Shown here: positions 54,605 to 64,000 of the stretch, piece after piece
How the letters are laid out: every line of letters starts with the position of its first letter
Numbering within the stretch: the first letter of the stretch is position 1
Source of the DNA: Salvator merianae
Taxonomy: Eukaryota; Chordata; Lepidosauria; Squamata; Teiidae
NCBI GenBank assembly: GCA_003586115.2
Contig: QVOM02000103.1
Span: 7,222,349 to 7,286,348, forward strand
DNA: 64,000 nt
Direction of reading: 5' to 3'
The notes under the pieces: model-generated
What the model was told of the DNA's origin: nothing
The model's database searches: none
What the model saw: the letters and a program-made list of their open reading frames with translations, nothing else
Program-made: the position numbers and the translations under genes

Positions 54605-55136
54605 GGGCCTGTTCGTACTTAGTGAGTGGTATGTTCCAGGACACTCACTAGAACGCAGGATTTGCACTTGCAAACAGCCCCAGCTGACCCAAAATCTACC
54701 AAAGCCCACCTGATGTTTACCGGAATCTTACTAGCTGTGGTCAACTAAATTGTAGTCTCCAACCCGACCTGCATGATCAGACGAAGATCAGGGAAGGTGC
54801 ATTCACACCATTTCCTGGTTCAAAATGATGGCGGGATGGGGCTGGCAGGGCGGGACCAGTAGGGCCGCGCAGGTGCAGTCTGATGGTTCGCGCTCCGGTT
54901 CAGACCTTGGGGTCCAGACCCTGGTGGCCTTTTCGGACACAAGTTTGAGTGCAGTTCCTCTGGGTTCGAACACAGCTACCGAACTAGAGATCTCCCATTT
55001 GCACTCTGTCCAGTACTGGTTGGCTTGTGGAGTGTCCCAGTGCTGACAGGTGCAAAGACTCTTCTCCATACCTGAACCCGACCGGCTCGAACCGTGCTAG
55101 TTAGAACTTTCTGCTGTGGTAAGTGCGAACAGGCCC
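54605..55136. mobile_element. Non-autonomous DNA element with ends GGGCCTGTTCGYACTTA
   Basis: The left end GGGCCTGTTCGTACTTAGT is matched on the other strand at the right by GGGCCTGTTCGCACTTACC. The ends belong with those of 14391-15115. The GC-rich interior has no recognised protein. No clear target duplication. Confidence 0.8.
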
Positions 55137-56063
55137 TATCAGTATTCCAAGAAGGTATTCAGATCACTACAGGTACTTTAATTGTATTTATTAAGCAGGT
55201 TGATTCTGGGAATGACTTGCTATAAGAGGAATAATTTGTAGTATGTATATGCAAATGTCACCTGCTATAGAAACTATTGTAGGAAAGTTTCTGACTGTAA
55301 GTGGCAGTTACATAGAAGCAACAGAGGAGTTTTCTCCAATGCCCATTTTATGGTATGCCTTCCCCACCCCCACAAAAATCCATAAGCACCTTAGTTTTCT
55401 GATATTGTATCAAAGTTCGAAGATAGTACAACTTTCTAGAAAACAAAGATTCACAGATTCAGTCCCAGGCTGTAATCTAGCAAGTCCTTTTGCATGGGTA
55501 TACATGTGCTGCTTCCTTTGAAACTCTAATGGATATCAGCTGTGGCTTGAGATAATTACAGGGATTAGGGAAGACAGAAAGAGACATATACAAATCAGCC
55601 TGCAAGTTTCTCAAAACATTTGTGTTGGTCAAATCCTGTCAAAGAGGTAATGAAATCACAATCTGACATTTCTTTTTTGGTTGTACTTACTTGATGTTTA
55701 TTTCTTTGAATGATAACATTTCTGATATCATTCATAGATAGCTTCATAAAAATAATTACCCAGCAATTATTACTCAAAATATTTTCCATAAAACTGCATG
55801 TATATCATCATGCATTTGCTTAAATACTGCTATAAAACAGCTTTTGAGATGACAATTATATACACTGAAAGAATAGAACCATCTGTTTAAAAACAGCAGC
55901 AGGCAGCGTGAATACATTCTGTTACTGGAAACAAGTCTTCTACTTTGAAGACTTGACAGCATACCAAAATCCCAGACTAAAAAAAAAATGTTTTATTAAT
56001 AATGAAAATCAGAATAGGTTCATTGTCTTGCATTCATTTCAACGTACTGAGATGTCAGCAGCC
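55137..56063. other. Downstream flank of C1QTNF7
   Basis: Includes the likely 3' UTR immediately next to the stop codon. No other gene recognised. Confidence 0.5.
55992..55997 (-). terminator. C1QTNF7: Candidate C1QTNF7 polyadenylation signal
   Basis: AATAAA on the minus strand about 67 bases after the stop codon, followed by an A/T-rich stretch. It is the nearest hexamer to the stop; longer 3' ends are possible. Confidence 0.35.
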
Positions 56064-56695
56064 TCACAAATCGTCTTCATCTGATAGCGCATCAAGATAG
56101 TCAGTATCAACATATAGCAAGAATCCTGAAAATAGACTGTCTGCCCACGTGGGATCTGCAAAGAGGCCATTCTGATCTGTGTAGAAGATCTCAAGCCACA
56201 CTTCGTCCTCTGGTTGAAGGTACATCACCGTTGACCCAGAAGCCACATCATGGTTCCCTGTATTAGCATCAAACGTCTTTATCCGGAACTTCCCATTATG
56301 GACTAGGCCAATCGCGAGGTGCTTATTTGCCAAAGTGATGTCATAGGAGAAGTAATAAATCCCAGGGATGGCACATATGAATTTCCCATTTGAAGGGTTG
56401 TAATGTCCACCTTCATTGAACAGGACTTTATTGAATATTATTGGCAATCTTTCTTCTGGGTAGCTCGTGGTGATGCCAACAGAAAAGGCAGACTTCAGTA
56501 CTATTTGTCCACACTTGCAGATCCCTGGTAAGCCTGGTTCTCCTCTTTCTCCTTTATCCCCCTTGGGGCCTGCTGGACCTACAGAACCAATGTCTCCTTT
56601 TGCTCCTCCTTGTCCTGTGGGTCCTTTTTTGCCTGGTTCCCCCTGCTTTCCTTTTTCTCCAGGTGGTCCAATGGGACCAGTTTTCCCTCTTAAAC
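56064..56695 (-). CDS. C1QTNF7: C1QTNF7 terminal coding exon
   Basis: Acceptor TCCTTTAAAG at 56696. Encodes the second half of the collagen domain and the entire gC1q domain, ending DALSDEDDL and TGA at 56066-56064. The acidic C-terminus resembles human SISEDDEL. The intron between the two coding exons is about 1.9 kb and holds one DNA-element copy. Confidence 0.97.
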
Positions 56696-58812
56696 CTTTA
56701 AAGGAAGGAAGTAATTAAAATGTGATTTTTATCTAGTGCATTTTTTTAATTTCAAAAACAAATTTTCAAAATGATTTCTTTAATGTTACTCAATGGAAGA
56801 AACTTCTAGCAGAGACAAAAGTAACAAAATGACATTAAGCATCAGTGGACGGTAGTATAAAAATGTTCAGCATCTTTTAAAAAAAGGTTTAGCGTGGAAA
56901 CTCAGGGCTTGTAAAGGAAACTGAATAGATGAAGCAAAAGAAAAATTAAGCAGTTTAATCCCTTAAATTGGACTAGATGTCAATAGATTTCTTGAGGCTT
57001 GATTGAGCTTTAGATGCAAGAATTACTAACATTTTAAGGACAGACAATAAAACTAAATAAAATTTTGTTTTAACTAAATGAAACATCCCTATACTTATTT
57101 TCTTCAGTAAAAGATTCTTATTCCAATGAACCAATGTGAGTACTTTTCTTTCCCAGTGTTTCCTAATTCTCAGTCTACACCTGTTCAGTGGCTTCCCTCT
57201 CCTTCATCTTGTTTTCTTTCTTCTTTTATCAAACTAGGATGGTTGTGTGGTTGCCAGCACAGATGTGAGATAGGCCACTCTAAAAAGTGACAGTAATTTC
57301 TAGGTATTTGAAGGACTCAGTAGCTACGGAAAATTGTAAATCTCACAGGAAAATTCTAAACACACACCTTGTTTTGTAAGCATTCAAGTCCTTATAGCAT
57401 GCTAAGATTGTAAAAATAAGTACATTTAGAATAAAACAATGAATTGCCTGGAGAGAAATATCTGTCTAACACTAAAGAGAAACTCCTGTCTATGCTCCTA
57501 AAGTTTGTTTTGGATGGTGGTATTCCATCTACTGAAGGACAGCAGTTTTGAGCACTAATATTGAAAATGGCTATATTTTAAGACCAACTGCTCCGAGCAA
57601 AGACGCTGGCATTACTTCCAAGCTCCACTTATAGACATTCTACAGATACCACACTTGTCACCATGAAACCAGGCTGCTGGACTAAATGGGCCATTTGTCC
57701 AATCCAGGAGAATCTCTTTTATGTTCTCCCTTTTCTGTAGACAATTCTCAGATCTAAAGTAATGAGGCTATTGTACAGGAAAGCAACAGAGGGCTGGTGG
57801 TAGGGGAATGCATGACCCTTTCCTTTTCTCCTTTCTGAAGCTTCCCTCCAAAAACTCCTAGGCTAGTTGGAGTACTGAAAAGAAATAGGGGGAGGAAGCA
57901 TACCTGAAGAAGAAATATTGAAGGCATGAAATTGGAAGTGAGGCACTCCTGTATCATTGCTGTAATACTAGACAGTGTGGATCTGTATCTGGAGCCATCA
58001 GGGCCTTTTCTGCATGTACCTTTAGTAGAATGGACCAAGCAGACCATACCCCACTGGGATGGATGGCTCCAGGACCAGAACAAGGTCATCTGCACTGGGA
58101 TGTCCTGTTCTGTTTCAGCCTCTGTGTTGGATCCAAAGCTTGTGCCAGTTCCAGTGTCAGTATTGGGGGGGGGGGGCTCCAAAAGCTCTGAAGGCCTGGA
58201 GGAACCCCTTGTGGCAGGGTGTCTTGTTGCACTGGTGCAATGGATCCATGATATATTGGACCACCAAGGTGTCTGCACACTTCTGTAGTCCAGTAGATCA
58301 CCCCCTAGTATGCTGGTAGGCCTCAAAAAAGAGATCTACCAGCAGACCTGACCAAGCTACCATTTGGGGCATCCTGGTTCCTTTTATGCTCTATCCTGTG
58401 CAGAAAGAGTGTACTAGGAGGAAGCAGGGTGTCCCTTAGACCACACCAACCAGTATACTGGCCAGTGCAGAATTGCCCTAAAGATTGGACATATTGAAGA
58501 TGTAAGTAAAAAATGTTTTTGGTAAAGGTTTATTTTTCTTTCTTTCTTTTTTTTTTTTTAAGAACATCCAGTACCTGCATTTCCTTTCTCCCCCTTTTCG
58601 CCCTTCCTGCCGTCTCTACCATCTCGTCCTGGGATACCTATGCGCCCATGAGGTCCAGGTGGTCCTTGATCTCCAGGAAGACCTGCAGGGCCTGGCAAAC
58701 CAGGTATGCTACAAACATATCTTGAGGAATAATTTTCTCCTTTAAAATGACTGTGAAGAGATTGTCCAGTGGTATAGATGGCAAAACTTGTGGCGTATAG
58801 CAATACAAACAT
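56064..58812 (-). CDS. C1QTNF7: C1QTNF7 (CTRP7), complete coding region in two exons
   Basis: C1QTNF7 is a secreted C1q/TNF-related protein, reported in mammals to act in metabolic signalling. The two coding exons (58575-58812 and 56064-56695) give 289 residues, the same length as human. Visible parts: a signal peptide of about 16 residues ([16 protein letters not shown]), an NYS glycosylation site at residue 28, uninterrupted Gly-X-Y collagen repeats from about residue 38 to 137, a CKC motif, and a C-terminal gC1q domain with [20 protein letters not shown] and [20 protein letters not shown]. No frame breaks. It lies upstream of CC2D2A on the same strand. A non-coding first exon is expected upstream, possibly outside the window. 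Confidence 0.97.
56696..58000. other. C1QTNF7 intron, first part
   Basis: AT-rich, ending near 57.72 kb with a weak CR1-like 3' trace (GCTGGACTAAATGGGCCATT ... TTTATGTTCT). Confidence 0.5.
58001..58480. mobile_element. Non-autonomous DNA element, second copy of the 50.4 kb family
   Basis: Starts GGGCCTTTTCTGCATGTACC and ends, on the other strand, TAGGGCAATTCTGCACTGGCC in shortened form. Lies in the C1QTNF7 intron about 95 bases from the start-codon exon. Interior homologous to 50.4-50.9 kb in reverse. Confidence 0.7.
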
Positions 58813-58820
58813 CCTTGGTG
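58575..58820 (-). CDS. C1QTNF7: C1QTNF7 exon with start codon (coding 58575-58812)
   Basis: Acceptor CTTTTTACAG at 58821, then 8 untranslated bases and the ATG at 58812-58810. Encodes the signal peptide, [18 protein letters not shown] and the first collagen repeats including [20 protein letters not shown]. Donor GCAG|GTACTG leaves phase 1; the split glycine codon keeps the Gly-X-Y register across the intron. Confidence 0.96.
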
Positions 58821-59013
58821 CTGTAAAAAGAATGTAATATGCATAGAAAATTAATTTATGTTATTTAGTTAAATCTTTCACTTAGTTAAATCTATGCAAA
58901 ATGTATGCTAGGTTTTTACACAGATAATTTCATTTCTAAAGTCATTACTCAAAGTAAATATGCCAATGATCAGGTTACAGTAAAATAATATAAGCCATTA
59001 TAAAGATCACAAC

Positions 59014-59305
59014 TGGGGATGTGCAAAGTTTAGTTTATGTTCAAAAGTTGATTGAAGAGTTCCTGTTCACAAATGTCCGTATTGAACCAAATGCGAAAAT
59101 GAATAATTCGATCAAACTGTTTGCATGTGCTGTGTTTTGGCCCTTGGAAAGGGCCCTTTTCAATGGGGAAATTGTATTTTTTGTTTTGTAACAAACTTGG
59201 AATCAAATGCAAACAACCTTTTTGTTTGTTCACCACTGAATTAAACAAACAGGTGTTTGGCTCTCTGGAGAACTGAACACATAATATTCATTTGTGCACA
59301 TCCCT
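59014..59305. mobile_element. Fold-back DNA element with ends GGGATGTGCA
   Basis: Left GGGGATGTGCAAAGTTTAG, right (other strand) AGGGATGTGCACAAATGAA. Non-coding, about 290 bp. Lies upstream of the C1QTNF7 start-codon exon. Confidence 0.7.
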
Positions 59306-60441
59306 AACCACAACAGAAAACCTGCTTCATCTGTTTGCTTAGAAAGCATTTTGGGCTTCATTCTTAAAAACAACTTTTTTCATGGACAACTTCCCCAGTG
59401 CTATATACATTTCCACTCCTGAAAATATTGCAGACTATTCCATGTGTATTGGTACCTTTAGAGTACATGTGGCTTCTGCTTGCTTTTCCTTTTGGAAAAG
59501 GGAGGTGTGTTCTCAGAATCCTGCCTGTCAGAGGGCGTGTACAGGACTGAAGATTGGAGTAGAGCAAAAAATGCCACCAGCACAGTAATTTATGGCTTAC
59601 AAGTTTATTTAACTAATGAATTAATTAGATACTCTTACTAGGAATAATAGGTCTGCAATCCAGTTCTGGCTCTTGAGCCTCCAAATGTAAATGAATTGAA
59701 AGTAGCCTCAGGATTGATTGATCCATTCCATAGCAGACAGGCTTTTAAAAACCAAACCAAACCAAACCAAACCAAACCAAACCAAACCAAACCAAACCAA
59801 ACCACCTTCACCTTCCTTATCCCCAGACATTCTCCAGAAGCCTATGCACTAGTAGCTTTAGGCCCTAAACCTCTACCATGTATACTTTGATATCCTTTCA
59901 GAAGGCAGGTAAGAACAGTGCCCAGCAACTAGAGGTCCCTACTGTAGCAGGACAAAGTTGCTAGAAAACCTATGCAAGAGGAGCTGGAAGGGGGAGTCTG
60001 CACAAAATCTGATGAGGAGCCTGCTGGAGGAGAGGCTGGCAGTATTGCCCAGCAGTTCCTCTCTAAAATTCTTCTGAATGTACTGCAATGTGCATCTTTG
60101 GAAATGCCTTTTGTAGAGAGGGTAGAATGACAGAGAACAGAAGATCTGCACTAGTTGTGTATTTGGGCTTACATGATTTGGATTTTGGGATTATTCTTTA
60201 CATGGTAAAGGCAGCCTCTCCAACATTCTTTTTCTACTATATACCACCTCCGGTATCAGTTTTAGTTCTATGACTTTCTCTTGCATCTTTATTTACCACA
60301 TTACGTTATATGTTTAGGAACTAATATCCACGACCGAGCATTTAGTATACAAATTTGTTTTATTTTATGAAACCTTATTAAGTTGAAGTGTTATAGATTT
60401 TTTGTTCTCTTTTTTGATTTAAAATTTTGGATTAAGATTTT
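59306..60441. other. Upstream of the C1QTNF7 start exon
   Basis: Probably intron 1 of C1QTNF7. Apart from the pentanucleotide repeat below, no feature recognised. Confidence 0.45.
59748..59804. repeat. (AAACC)n microsatellite
   Basis: Eleven uninterrupted AAACC units. Confidence 0.97.
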
Positions 60442-60645
60442 GGCTGTGATCAGACATAACAAAAGGGGTGCCTCATAGAGACAGTGTGTGGCCCTGGTGT
60501 CCCCAACCTCTTCTAATCCACCTTTTCTAGGATAGAATATTCACAAGAGGGGGGAGGGGCAGACTGGTGTGGGAACAATCATGCCTCGAAGCTTTCAATA
60601 AGACACCTCAAAGATGCTTTTTTTTTGTTATGTCTGATGACAGCC
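60442..60645. mobile_element. Inverted-repeat DNA element, 204 bp
   Basis: Ends match over about 23 bases: GGCTGTGATCAGACATAAC at left and GGCTGTCATCAGACATAAC on the other strand at right. The first part resembles the ends of 28553-29293. Non-coding. Confidence 0.85.
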
Positions 60646-61350
60646 TTAGTCTGTTGTGTATTTAACTTTACTCTGCTGCTTGAAACAGGTTGCTTGACAC
60701 TGTTGTGTAGGCATGTTAGTTCCGCAACCTCCACTTGCTCTTACAATGTAAATTAGTCTGTTCCCCTTGCAGCTGTTTAGTGACAAGCAGAGTGAGGTGA
60801 TCAGCCAACAAACATTTATTGGAGCCCTAAGATACAGAACCATCAGTCACTTTGCAAAGTTTGCCAAAATGGTATTGGCAATTTGCCTAGGTTTTGTACC
60901 TTGAGTCAAAACGAAAGACAAAAATATGATTTTAAGTAGACATTATTTTCACAGTTTTCTTCTTCCTTCTGTCAAATTGACACAAATAATGTATGTGCCA
61001 GCAAAAACATTATAATATATATACTGGTTCACTGGAGGCAATGCAATCTGTCAAATTAACCCTTAGAGAACACAAAACAGCTTATAAACCAGTATTTAGT
61101 TTCAAAACCTTTATAACAATTCAGTGAAGCTAGAAACCTAAATTAGGAAATGAAATGAACCTAACCCTGTGATCCAGTTTTTGGATCACAAGCAGGTTTT
61201 GACTGAACAACGTATTTTCCATGCCCATGCCTTTACTTCTAGGACCTTTCTCTGTGACCACAGAATAGAATAAATATGTCAATAGGCTCCTTTAAAACAG
61301 AGACAGTTGGAATGACTGTTGTGATAGACACATTTTGGATGTATCCTTAG
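60646..61350. other. Upstream of the C1QTNF7 start exon, continued
   Basis: No feature recognised. Confidence 0.45.
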
Positions 61351-61351
61351 A

Positions 61352-61473
61352 CCAACCTTGTGCCCTCTAGATGTTTAAAGGACTACTCCTATCAGCTTAT
61401 CTTTGCTAGCTGGAGTTGACAGGAGTTGTAATACAAAGCATATCATCTGGAGGACATTGAATTAGGGAAACCT
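61352..61473. repeat. Short fold-back repeat, copy 3
   Basis: TGTGCCCTCTAGATGTTTAA ... GACAGGAGTTGTAATAC ... CATCTGGAGGACATTGAATT: same family as 34.35 and 35.25 kb, both arms visible. Confidence 0.65.
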
Positions 61474-62815
61474 GCACCAAGTTGATGTGAGTAGGAATAT
61501 AAATGGGTAGGGAGAAAACGAGTGAATAAGTAGGAGAACTGTTTGTTCTTTTCTCAAAATCTTAAAGGACTTTGGCTGTGACTATGAATTTTGTACAAAC
61601 TAGCTAAACATCCTCAAATCACCAGTTCCTCAAAAATCAGTTCCATGATAGTACTCACTCCTGAAGCATAAGTCCCATAAAATTGCTAGAAATAATTTTA
61701 TTGCATTGTAGGAGAATAGCCAGTCTAGACTTGTATTTAGAAAGAAATCTCTGCCTTCTTTCAAGCAGCAATGGAGTTGCGGAATTTGGAGCTTAGATTA
61801 TGCCACTTACTTTCAAACATCTGAAATGCAAATATCGAATGTCAAGCATAAAAACACACAAAACTTACTTAGGAAAGTAACTGTTCAAGCTGTGGCAAGT
61901 CCTGCTAGAGGCGCAACTGCAAGTATTTTTCTACACTTGAAATGTAGAATATATATTGATTGGTATAACTTTACTGGATATTACAATTAAAATTACTAAT
62001 ATTAAACCTAAGGAAGACATGTTTTGCTATTGTGAAGTCCTCCCCTGCAAACACACCTGCCATTAAAATCTGATATTTTATTGTGTACAAAACAAGAATG
62101 TAGTGCTGTGGGATGTATCACTAGCTACAGCTTTAATTATAAACCAGACACTCTTCGTTCCATAGTTCCGTGTTATACAAAGAAACAAAAAGCAAGACAT
62201 CCAATAAATGACTCATAACATGTGCAGAGATTCTTGTTTTGAAAGGGAAAAATGGTGGGTTTGGCAAAAAATCACAAACACAGCTATTTCATATTTCATT
62301 CTCCTCTAATGGGTGAGGAGTCCTGGAGCAAAATCAGGATGCTTAGTTTCTTTTACAAGAGATTGCACTAGAGGGTTACAATGCCTGAAATATGTACACT
62401 TACAAGTCATAACCACAAAGATAAAATTAAAAGCAGCTAACCAAAGACAGTAATGGTGGGCTACATCTTGGCACAGAGTTAATGCTAACATTTCAGTCCC
62501 TTTAAAGCCACATCCATTGTGGCTGCAGCAAGCTAAAAAAACCCTCTGTGCTTTAGTTCCACATCATCGCAATAGAAGCATGTGTTGGCATGAATGGAAG
62601 TAAGTGTAATGCCCATGGATGCCCTTATTATTAAAATTAGTTGTTCTTTTCAGGGTTAAGAAGGGATTTCCAAAGAAGGCTTTGGTTTAGCCAGGAGCTC
62701 TGGTATGCCATCTGTGATTTTACTTCTCAATTTTGAGCCATGAACATCTCACATGCCTCTATACTGTGTTATCCAATTTCCAAAAGTTATTTGTGCTATA
62801 GTGCTGTTCTGTTGG
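61474..62815. other. Upstream of the C1QTNF7 start exon, continued
   Basis: No feature recognised. A non-coding C1QTNF7 exon could lie here but nothing in the sequence identifies one. Confidence 0.4.
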
Positions 62816-62819
62816 GTAC

Positions 62820-62910
62820 CATAAAATTGGGTCTGATGCATAAGAATTGAACCTGCAACCTAGTGCATTCCAGGCAGTTTGCTCTATACTGAGCTACAGC
62901 CACTCCTTAG
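62820..62910 (-). repeat. tRNA-derived SINE head
   Basis: On the minus strand: TGGCTGTAGCTCAGTATAG (A box), AACTGCCTGGAATGC and GGTTGCAGGTTCAATTC (B box), the same tRNA-like head as at 39.45 kb. The body is missing or diverged. Confidence 0.7.
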
Positions 62911-63620
62911 GAGGTAGTGTAAGATCAGCATTTTTTTAGTTACTAAAAGTGATCCCCAAATTCTTTCTTTCATTAATAAGTCTTCTTGGACCTAATGATA
63001 TCCTGACTCGAAGACACAGAATTTGAACACAAACAATTCTACTTACAGTGGAGGCAGGAAGATTGGTCACCATGTAGTAGCAGCTCCATAAGAGTTAAGA
63101 AAACAATTCAGCCACAGACTAGCTTATGCGTACAGAGAAATCTGTGGTATACAGAAAAAGCACATAACATAATTCAGCACCTAGATACATGTTTCATGGA
63201 AGAAGCTTGAGCGGTGAAGGAAAATCTGGTGCAGTATCATTATATTGGAATAATTGTCCTAAAGATGCATAAGGACTTGAATGAAGCAATATTTTAGTCT
63301 AAAAGCAATGATGTGGTTTTGAGATAATTTGGAACAAAAGGTTTCCAAGAACAGACACATGAACGGAAATCTTGTACTGCTGAAAAGGGAAAGATATGCT
63401 ATTTTTCCTTTTCTTTTTTTTTTCCTGGCATCTCTTGCTGTGTTGATTTTCTGAATATTATGTAAGTATTGCTCGCTTTTCTTTTTTAGACAGATCAGCT
63501 AAGTGAAGAATATGTGAATGAGTGAACTCACTCAACCACCCAAGCAAAATAAAAATCAAATACATAAACAAAAAAGGCCTTGCCTTACTGTGTGTTGAAG
63601 CCTTACTGGAAACAGATGAA
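62911..63620. other. Upstream of the C1QTNF7 start exon, continued
   Basis: No feature recognised. Confidence 0.45.
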
Positions 63621-63870
63621 GGCTGCATCCACAATAAGTGGCTCAAATATGTCTTTAAGATAGTAGCATATGGCAAAACTGCCCAGCTAATATTCCCATC
63701 TTGCTACTAATCTACATTACAGACCAGAAAATGCACTTTGGAAGTGCATTGTGTGTCCTTTAATGTGCATTAGAAGTGTGATGGGGACACCAGCATGTGA
63801 CAGCTGCCACCTCTAAACTGTTTTTGAATCACCTTTTTGTTTTCGTTTTTTACTGCATGTGTATGCAGCC
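63621..63870. mobile_element. Fold-back DNA element, second copy of the 37.1 kb family
   Basis: Ends GGCTGCATCCACA (left) and GGCTGCATACACA (right, other strand); internal AGAAAATGCACTT and CACCTCTAAACTG segments match the 37083-37287 copy. Confidence 0.75.
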
Positions 63871-64000
63871 AAAGAAATCTAGAAGGAATGGTAGTCTAGC
63901 TAAGTGCCTTTCTCCTTCTGCCATTTATCTCTCTCTAACTTATTACTCCCTAACATTTAATTACTTCTATCCACCCCCTTCAAAGATCCTCAAAGACCAA

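Overview
This is vertebrate nuclear DNA, most likely from a squamate reptile (lizard or snake). It is AT-rich, has short exons in long introns, and carries the sauropsid repeat mix of CR1 and L2 LINEs, tRNA-derived SINEs and many fold-back DNA elements. Species cannot be fixed from the sequence alone. I see no bacterial, phage, plasmid or CRISPR content.

Two protein genes are present, both on the minus strand. C1QTNF7 (CTRP7, a secreted collagen/C1q-domain protein) has its whole coding region in two exons at 58812-58575 and 56695-56064; they join in phase to 289 residues, the human length. Downstream lies the 5' half of CC2D2A, a ciliary transition-zone protein. A CpG-rich promoter (about 40.7-41.55 kb) and a probable non-coding first exon (donor at 40921) are followed by sixteen coding exons from 38001 down to 230, and the gene runs off the left edge. 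The order C1QTNF7 then CC2D2A, same strand, is the one known from human 4p15.32.

The CC2D2A exons were found by matching conserved protein segments and then requiring AC...CT (minus-strand GT...AG) borders and continuous reading phase. All junctions close in phase except the donor of exon 6 (about 21.64 kb), which is ambiguous. One donor (11493) is GC rather than GT. The reading frame starts in exon 2 at an ATG in good context just downstream of an in-frame stop, so this protein appears to lack about 80 N-terminal residues of the mammalian form.

The rest is intron or intergenic DNA filled with mobile-element debris: nested CR1 copies (6.5-8.1 kb), a CR1 inserted in an L2 (25.4-27.9 kb), an L1-like tail with a perfect 17-bp target duplication inside an L2 (46.5-46.8 kb), a hAT-Charlie-like element with an 8-bp duplication (39.77-40.11 kb), at least ten inverted-repeat DNA elements, SINE pieces and microsatellites. 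No new biological system is evident. The best leads are the CC2D2A N-terminus and splice sites, and several fold-back element families present in two or more copies.
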